From Corynebacterium gerontici (GTDB taxonomy: Bacteria > Actinomycetota > Actinomycetes > Mycobacteriales > Mycobacteriaceae): a DNA stretch of 64,000 nucleotides. The stretch is from assembly GCF_003813985.1 (NCBI RefSeq), contig NZ_CP033897.1:1364001-1428000 (forward strand). The letters run 5' to 3'. Positions 62,661 through 64,000 of this stretch are shown one piece after another. Position 1 is the first letter of the stretch, and each line of letters opens with the position of its first letter. The notes below the pieces were generated by a model. That model searched no databases. It saw only the letters and a program-made list of their open reading frames with translations, and was not told the DNA's origin. The translations under genes and the position numbers were made by a program.

Positions 62661-63968
62661 ATGCTCTCCCACACATTCGCCGACGCCCTGCCACAATTCG
62701 CAACTCCCTGGCGCGTTGAGGCGTGGCCAGATCCGGATATCAAGCTGCTCAACCCTGATTTTCAGCTTGCCGACGGCACCCTGCTCCACATCCTTTCCCG
62801 CCCCGGACACGCGCAGGCGTACGCGGGCCACCAGTTCGGCCAATTCGTGCCGATGCTCGGCGACGGACGCGCGGTGCTCCTTGGCGCCATGAATACGCCC
62901 GAGGGCTTGAAAGAGGTGCACGTCAAAGGCGCCGGGCCCACTCCCTTCTCGCGCGGCGGGGACGGCAAAGCGCAGCTTGGCCCAGTGCTGCGGGAGTACT
63001 TCATCAGCGAATTCATGCACGCCATCGGCGTGCCTACCACACGCGGGCTGGCGGTTATCACTACGGGAGAAAAGATCGCGCGCCAGCAAGTGCAACCCGG
63101 CGCGGCCTTGGTGCGTGGGGCTGATTCGCACCTGCGGGTGGGCACCTTCCAGCTTGCGGCAACGCGCGGGCGTGAGCATGTTCTCGCAGCGCTTCGATAT
63201 TCGGCGGGAGTGCTTGGGCTGGAGGCGGAAACCGAAGAGGCGCTCGCTGAGCAATTCCTGCGCCGCGTGATGCACTCCCAGGCGACGCTAGTGGCCAAGT
63301 GGATGCGCATGGGCTTTGTGCACGGGGTGATGAATACCGATAACTGTTCCATCACGGGCGAAACGCTCGACTACGGCCCGTGCGCCTTCCTCGACGATTT
63401 CGATGGTGACGCAGTGTTTTCCTCCATTGACCACCAGGGGCGCTACCGTTATCGCAATCAACCCCAGATGGCTGCCTGGAACATGGTGCGCCTCGCCGAA
63501 TGTTTCGTAGGCATCGTGGATGTGGACACCCTCAACGGCTTGGTTCAGGAATTTCCCGCTCTCTACCGTCGCGCTTGGGTTGAGGTAATGGCACCGGCAA
63601 TCGGGTTGCAGCCTTCGCCGGAAGTAGAGACGTTGCTCGACGATCTGCTTGAGATACTCCAAGAACACAAGCCGGACTACTACGGGCTGATTCGTGGTCT
63701 GCGTGTCGATCCGATGCGATCCTCCAATTGGCAGGAGCCGTGGTTGCGTAGCTGGCGCGCGATGGAACCCGACCTCGAACTCATGCGAGAGCACTTCCCA
63801 AACTGGTTTCCCCGCAACCACATCGTTGAGGAGGTTATCCAGGCCGGGCTCGCCGATGACTGGGGCTTCGTTCACCAGCAGCTCGCATATGCGCGCGACC
63901 CGTTCAACGCACCGGTGGCATCCCCGCCGAAGGATCCCGCGCCTTACGTCACCTACTGCGGCACCTAA
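62661..63968 (+). CDS. selO: Protein adenylyltransferase SelO (YdiU/UPF0061)
   Basis: 435-residue pseudokinase-fold enzyme that transfers AMP to protein targets, linked to redox homeostasis. Conserved blocks: AYAGHQFGQFVPMLGDGRA, KGAGPTPFSRGGDGKAQLG (nucleotide binding), VHGVMNTDNCSITGETLDYG (catalytic-loop and metal residues) and N-W-Q-E-P near the C-terminus. It ends Y-C-G-T, the cysteine standing where some eukaryotic members have selenocysteine. Somewhat shorter than E. coli YdiU (478). ATG 62661 is 11 nt after a TAGGCT-like box. The remaining 32 bp of the window hold nothing recognisable. Confidence 0.93.
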   Translation: MLSHTFADALPQFATPWRVEAWPDPDIKLLNPDFQLADGTLLHILSRPGHAQAYAGHQFGQFVPMLGDGRAVLLGAMNTPEGLKEVHVKGAGPTPFSRGGDGKAQLGPVLREYFISEFMHAIGVPTTRGLAVITTGEKIARQQVQPGAALVRGADSHLRVGTFQLAATRGREHVLAALRYSAGVLGLEAETEEALAEQFLRRVMHSQATLVAKWMRMGFVHGVMNTDNCSITGETLDYGPCAFLDDFDGDAVFSSIDHQGRYRYRNQPQMAAWNMVRLAECFVGIVDVDTLNGLVQEFPALYRRAWVEVMAPAIGLQPSPEVETLLDDLLEILQEHKPDYYGLIRGLRVDPMRSSNWQEPWLRSWRAMEPDLELMREHFPNWFPRNHIVEEVIQAGLADDWGFVHQQLAYARDPFNAPVASPPKDPAPYVTYCGT

Positions 63969-64000
63969 ACTTTCGCGGCCGTTCGGGCGTGGAAATCAGC

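Overview
The window is a stretch of a Corynebacterium chromosome. Gene order (fruA-ptsH-uracil permease-hflX; dapF-miaA; miaB-recX-recA; pspA-clgR-cinA-pgsA; terC-ftsK; rnj-dapA-thyX-dapB; pnp-rpsO; ribF/truB; pptT-pptH; dinF-like-nrnA-rbfA-infB-ylxR-nusA-rimP; proS) is the order I know from C. glutamicum and, in blocks, from Mycobacterium. The DNA is moderately GC-rich by eye, and secreted proteins carry lipoboxes or an LAxTG sorting signal. I see no phage genes, insertion sequences, tRNA or rRNA genes, or CRISPR array. The window cuts the first gene; the last gene (selO) is complete.

Layout. 1-5.8 kb: end of the fructose PTS permease, HPr, a uracil permease, HflX and two uncharacterised proteins. 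5.8-17.8 kb: dapF-miaA-LigB-like block, DUF349 protein, a GNAT acetyltransferase, then miaB, recX-recA and the pspA-clgR-cinA-pgsA envelope-stress block. 17.9-22.9 kb: TerC-family transporter behind a likely manganese (yybP-ykoY) riboswitch, and ftsK. 22.9-31.5 kb: RNase J, lysine/DAP genes dapA and dapB, thyX, PNPase, S15 and a nucleoside hydrolase. 31.5-43.1 kb: ribF and truB (divergent), a 4'-phosphopantetheinyl transferase with its opposing metallophosphoesterase, a MATE exporter, and the nusA-infB translation/transcription cluster. 43.1-57.3 kb: an accessory region rich in cell-envelope genes (lipoproteins, MMPL exporter, SGNH hydrolase, a frameshifted LAxTG surface protein, DoxX, CAP protein, MFS transporter) sitting between the otherwise conserved rimP and proS. 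57.4-64 kb: proS, yaaA, a membrane protein with an isochorismatase-like hydrolase, cobA and selO.

The most striking unexplained signal is a non-palindromic 11-mer, GCTTTTCGACG, present 15 times as exact copies on both strands. Chance predicts about 0.03 copies for this base composition. Seven copies are intergenic, several inside or next to terminators; the eight coding copies mostly spell Leu-Phe-Asp in frame. This looks like a genome-wide iterated signal of the uptake-sequence or Chi type rather than a gene-family remnant. Other points are a terC leader whose 3' hairpin appears to combine a terminator with Shine-Dalgarno sequestration, a C11 tract in the leader of a secreted hydrolase gene, a T-tract frameshift in the surface protein, and a tandem lipoprotein duplication with 36-bp repeats.
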